This document shows positions 61,255 through 64,000 of a stretch of DNA of 64,000 nucleotides, piece after piece. Position 1 is the stretch's first letter; every line of letters starts with the position of its first letter. The position numbers and the translations under genes are program-made. A model generated the notes under the pieces. The model searched no databases. It worked only from the letters and a program-made list of their open reading frames with translations, and was not told where the DNA came from. The stretch comes from Janthinobacterium sp. PAMC25594 (GTDB lineage: Bacteria > Pseudomonadota > Gammaproteobacteria > Burkholderiales > Burkholderiaceae_D), in contig NZ_CP080377.1 in NCBI RefSeq assembly GCF_019443505.1, positions 5,580,001 through 5,644,000 of the forward strand, written 5' to 3'.

Positions 61255-63503
61255 TGCGCTGGCTTGCGGTCATGAAAAAGCATGGCGCGCGGCTGCTGCT
61301 GGGCGCGCTGTTGACGCTGCTGGCCGCCTGCGCCAGCATCGGCCTGTTCGGCGTCGATACCTTGGGCCGGCTGGACGCCATGCTGGGCGACATGCGCATG
61401 CGTGCCGAAGCGCCGCAGCTCGACAAGCGCATCGTGATCGTCGATATCGATGAAAAAAGCCTGAACCAGATCGGCCGCTATCCGTGGGGCCGCGACGTGC
61501 AGGCGCGGCTGGTGACGCAATTGACGGGCCACTATGGCGTGGCCGCGGTCGGCTTCGATATCTCGTTTCCCGAACCCGACAGCAGTTCCGGCTATGGCGT
61601 GCTGGCCGACCTGGCCAAGGGCGAACTGGCTGGCGTGCCGGGCTTCAGCGAGCAGCTGGAACGCCTGAAACCGCGGATGGATTACGACGCCCTGTTTGCC
61701 GAGGCGATGCGCGGCCAGCCGGTGGTGCTGGGCTATAGCGTGTCGGAGCGGCAAAAGAAAGGCGTGCTGCCCAAGCCTGCCTTTACGCTAGCCGACCTGA
61801 ATGGGCGCACGGTGACGGCGTTTACGTCGCCCGGCTATGAAGCCAACCTGGCGCAGCTGCAACAGGCGGCGCAAGGGGCCGGCATCTTCACGGCCCTGAC
61901 CGACAGCGACGGCGTGCTGCGCTCATCGACCCTGCTGCAGCGCATCGGCGACGCGTATTACCCGTCGCTGTCGCTGGCCACGGCCAGCGTGTACCTGAAA
62001 GCGCGCGCGATCGCGCCCGTGTTCGGCCAGACCGCCGACAAGTTGTCCGAGGCCGAGCGCGAGCACGGCGGCCTGGACCGCATCGCCGTCTTTACGCCGC
62101 GCGGACGCCTCGATATCCCGGTCGGCGAAGCCTTGACCACCACCATCGAGTTTCGCGGCAAGGGCGGCCCGGACGGCGGCGCCTTCCGCTATGTGTCGGC
62201 GGCCGACGTGCTGATGGGGGCGGTGCCGACGGACGTGCTGCACGGCGCCATCGTGCTGGTGGGCACCACAGCCGCCGGCCTGAACGATATTCGCGCCACG
62301 CCCGTCAATGCCGAGTTTCCCGGTGTGGAAGTGCACGCCAACCTGATCAAATCCATCCTTGACGGCCATTTCAAGTCGCGACCCGACTATGCGCTGGCGA
62401 TCGAGTTCGGCCAGGTGGTGCTGGTGGGCTTGCTGCTCGGCGGCGCACTGGCGCTGGCCGCGCCGGCGACGGCCGTCTTGCTGGCCGGCGCGGCGCTGGC
62501 TGGCGCGCTGGGCCTGAACTGGTGCTTGTATCACCACTTCGACGCGGCGCTCGATGTCGCCGTGTTGCTGCTGTTGATTGCGGCGCTGTTCGTCGCCAAT
62601 CTGGCCTGGGGCTATTTTTTCGAGGTGCGCAAGGGCAGGGCGCTGGTGTCGCGCTTCGGCCAGTACGTGGCGCCGGAACTGGTGGCGCAGATGGCCGACA
62701 ATCCCGACCGCTACAGCATGGATGGCGAAAGCCGCGAGCTGACGGTGCTGTTTGCCGACGTGCGCGGCTTTACGGCCATTTCGGAACAGATGACGCCGCA
62801 GCAGTTGCGCGAATATATCAACCTGTACCTGACGGCCATGTCGGAAGACATCCGCGACAGCCACGGCGGCACGCTGGACAAATATATCGGCGACGCCGTG
62901 ATGGCGTTCTGGGGCGCGCCGGTGGCGTTTCCCGACCATGCGGGCCGTGCCGTGGCCAGCGCCCTGCTGATGCAGCGCAGCGCAGGTCGATTGAACCAGC
63001 AATTCCAGGCGCGCGGCTGGCCGCCGCTGCGGATCGGCATCGGCATCAACAGCGGCTTGATGCATGTGGGCGACATGGGCTCGCGCATCCGCCGCGCGTA
63101 TACCGTGATGGGCGACGCCGTCAACCTGGCCGCGCGCCTGGAAGGCATGACCAAGGTGTATGGCGTGGGCATCGCCGTGAGCGATTTTACGCGTGCGCAG
63201 GCGCCGCAATTCGCCTACCGCGAACTGGACCGCGTGCGGGTCAAGGGCAAGACCGAAGCGGTGGCGATTTTCGAGCCGCGCTGCCTGCTGGCCGAAGCCG
63301 ATGCCGGTGAACTGGCGCTGCTGGCGCGTTGGTCGCGCGTGCTGGAACTGTGGCGTGCGCGCGACTGGGATGGCGCAGAGGCAATTTTGTCGGAATTGCC
63401 AGATGATGGGCTGCGCCGGCTGTACGCCGGACGCCTGCGCCAGTATCGTGAAACGCCGCCTGGCGAAGACTGGGATGGTGTGACCAACTTCCAGACCAAG
63501 TAA
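61254..63503 (+). CDS. CHASE2-domain class III adenylate cyclase
   Basis: A 749-residue membrane cyclase: one N-terminal helix (about 12-33), a periplasmic CHASE2 sensor (about 40-370; RIVIVDIDEKSLNQIGRYPWGR typical, shown in parts as VDIDEKSL), three helices (about 375-460) and a cytoplasmic cyclase domain (about 490-670). Catalytic metal Asp are in LFADVRGFTAISEQ, the adenine-selecting Lys in LDKYIGDAVMAFWGAP, and the transition-state region YTVMGDAVNLAARLEG. It should make cAMP. Coupled translation with the HD-GYP gene suggests the two act together. Confidence 0.93.
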   Translation: MRWLAVMKKHGARLLLGALLTLLAACASIGLFGVDTLGRLDAMLGDMRMRAEAPQLDKRIVIVDIDEKSLNQIGRYPWGRDVQARLVTQLTGHYGVAAVGFDISFPEPDSSSGYGVLADLAKGELAGVPGFSEQLERLKPRMDYDALFAEAMRGQPVVLGYSVSERQKKGVLPKPAFTLADLNGRTVTAFTSPGYEANLAQLQQAAQGAGIFTALTDSDGVLRSSTLLQRIGDAYYPSLSLATASVYLKARAIAPVFGQTADKLSEAEREHGGLDRIAVFTPRGRLDIPVGEALTTTIEFRGKGGPDGGAFRYVSAADVLMGAVPTDVLHGAIVLVGTTAAGLNDIRATPVNAEFPGVEVHANLIKSILDGHFKSRPDYALAIEFGQVVLVGLLLGGALALAAPATAVLLAGAALAGALGLNWCLYHHFDAALDVAVLLLLIAALFVANLAWGYFFEVRKGRALVSRFGQYVAPELVAQMADNPDRYSMDGESRELTVLFADVRGFTAISEQMTPQQLREYINLYLTAMSEDIRDSHGGTLDKYIGDAVMAFWGAPVAFPDHAGRAVASALLMQRSAGRLNQQFQARGWPPLRIGIGINSGLMHVGDMGSRIRRAYTVMGDAVNLAARLEGMTKVYGVGIAVSDFTRAQAPQFAYRELDRVRVKGKTEAVAIFEPRCLLAEADAGELALLARWSRVLELWRARDWDGAEAILSELPDDGLRRLYAGRLRQYRETPPGEDWDGVTNFQTK

Positions 63504-63619
63504 CCGTCGCCAGCAGAGAAATTTCTGACTGGAAATCAAAATCCGTCTACACTTTGCTTTTCATTAATTGATGGCCCAGCCGCGCCTGGCTGGCCATGCA
63601 ACCACAAGAACTCTCACAC

Positions 63620-64000
63620 ATGAATTATCGTCTGGTGCGCCTGCTTGCAGGTTCCGCGCTGTTGTTCTGCGCGGCATGCGCAAACGCCCAAACCCCCGCC
63701 GCCGACAGTGCCGTCCCGCTGTTTGATATCGCCAGCTACGAAGTCAGCGGCGACACCTTGCTGGGACCGCAACTGGTGCAATCGCTGGTGGCGCCGTTCG
63801 CCGGCCGGCAGCGCAACTTTGGCGCCATCCAGCAAGCCGTCGAGGCACTGGAAAACGCCTACCGCGCGCGCGGCTACACCATGGTGCTGGTGGCCTTGCC
63901 GGAACAGGAGCTGGCGCATGGCGCCGTGCGCCTGGAAGTGGTGCAGACGCAGGTTGGCAAGGTGGCCATCACCGGCAACCAGTATGTCGATGACGCCAAT
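63620..64000 (+). CDS. TpsB (ShlB/FhaC-like) two-partner-secretion transporter, partial
   Basis: The first 127 residues: signal peptide (LAGSALLFCAACANAQ) and a POTRA-type domain (ISYEVSGDTLLG-like start, FGAIQQAVEALENAYRARGYTMVLVALPEQEL, then VRLEVVQTQVGKVAITGN, shown in parts). The form matches the hemolysin-secretion/activation family of outer-membrane transporters that export a large TpsA protein. The beta-barrel part lies beyond the window. Confidence 0.8.
   Translation, partial: MNYRLVRLLAGSALLFCAACANAQTPAADSAVPLFDIASYEVSGDTLLGPQLVQSLVAPFAGRQRNFGAIQQAVEALENAYRARGYTMVLVALPEQELAHGAVRLEVVQTQVGKVAITGNQYVDDAN

Overview
The window looks like chromosomal DNA of a beta-proteobacterium of the family Oxalobacteraceae, most like Janthinobacterium or a close relative such as Massilia or Duganella. 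The evidence is the high GC content, the gene order leuC-ecn-leuD-leuB-asd-fimV-truA-trpF-trpB-trpA-accD-folC-dedD-cvpA-purF-metZ (typical of Burkholderiales), the rpsF-priB-rpsR-rplI-dnaB cluster, and beta-proteobacterial forms of HemP and CheZ. The genus is inferred from gene content, not from a search. No rRNA, tRNA, CRISPR array, insertion sequence or prophage was recognised. Both ends cut through genes: an AraC-type regulator on the left and a TpsB-type outer-membrane transporter on the right.

Layout. 1-4.7 kb: small metabolic and regulatory genes (AraC, EamA exporter, O-methyltransferase, free-Met-sulfoxide reductase, LysR with a divergent aldo/keto reductase). 4.8-10.9 kb: a signalling operon of stand-alone CheR, receiver-less CheB, a receiver-kinase and a large multi-PAS hybrid kinase. 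10.9-19 kb: MAPEG protein, RecQ-like helicase, then the four-gene ligase-associated repair cluster (exonuclease, ATP-dependent ligase, Lhr-type helicase, PdeM phosphoesterase) with overlapping reading frames. 19-20.6 kb: small stress proteins. 20.7-25.4 kb: a Fur-controlled five-gene operon (PepSY membrane protein, DUF2271, DUF4198, ApbE, CysJ-like diflavin reductase) that reads as a transmembrane electron-transfer chain with a covalently flavinylated periplasmic carrier. 25.4-30 kb, mostly minus strand: DUF2325, a small protein and HemP behind a Fur box, an FNR-like regulator lacking half of its iron-sulfur cysteines, a NarL-type response regulator, and a universal stress protein with a perfect FNR box. 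30.4-33.1 kb: cheZ-cheA. 33.3-34.4 kb: an S41-type peptidase.

34.8-52.7 kb is housekeeping: leucine, aspartate-family, tryptophan, fatty-acid, folate, purine and methionine genes, with fimV and truA. 52.8-58.5 kb: lexA behind two SOS boxes, the S6/PriB/S18/L9/DnaB cluster, and a DUF47-Pit phosphate pair. 58.5-63.5 kb: a metallo-beta-lactamase-fold hydrolase divergent from a GAF/HD-GYP protein and a CHASE2 adenylate cyclase. 63.6 kb to the end: start of a TpsB gene.

The most interesting material is the Fur-dependent flavin electron-transfer operon (with an ApbE lacking a visible export signal and a small upstream ORF), the cysteine-poor FNR homologue beside an FNR-box gene, a possible Fur-controlled small RNA divergent from hemP, a probable CTG start for priB, an apparently leaderless dnaB promoter, and three types of palindromic intergenic element.
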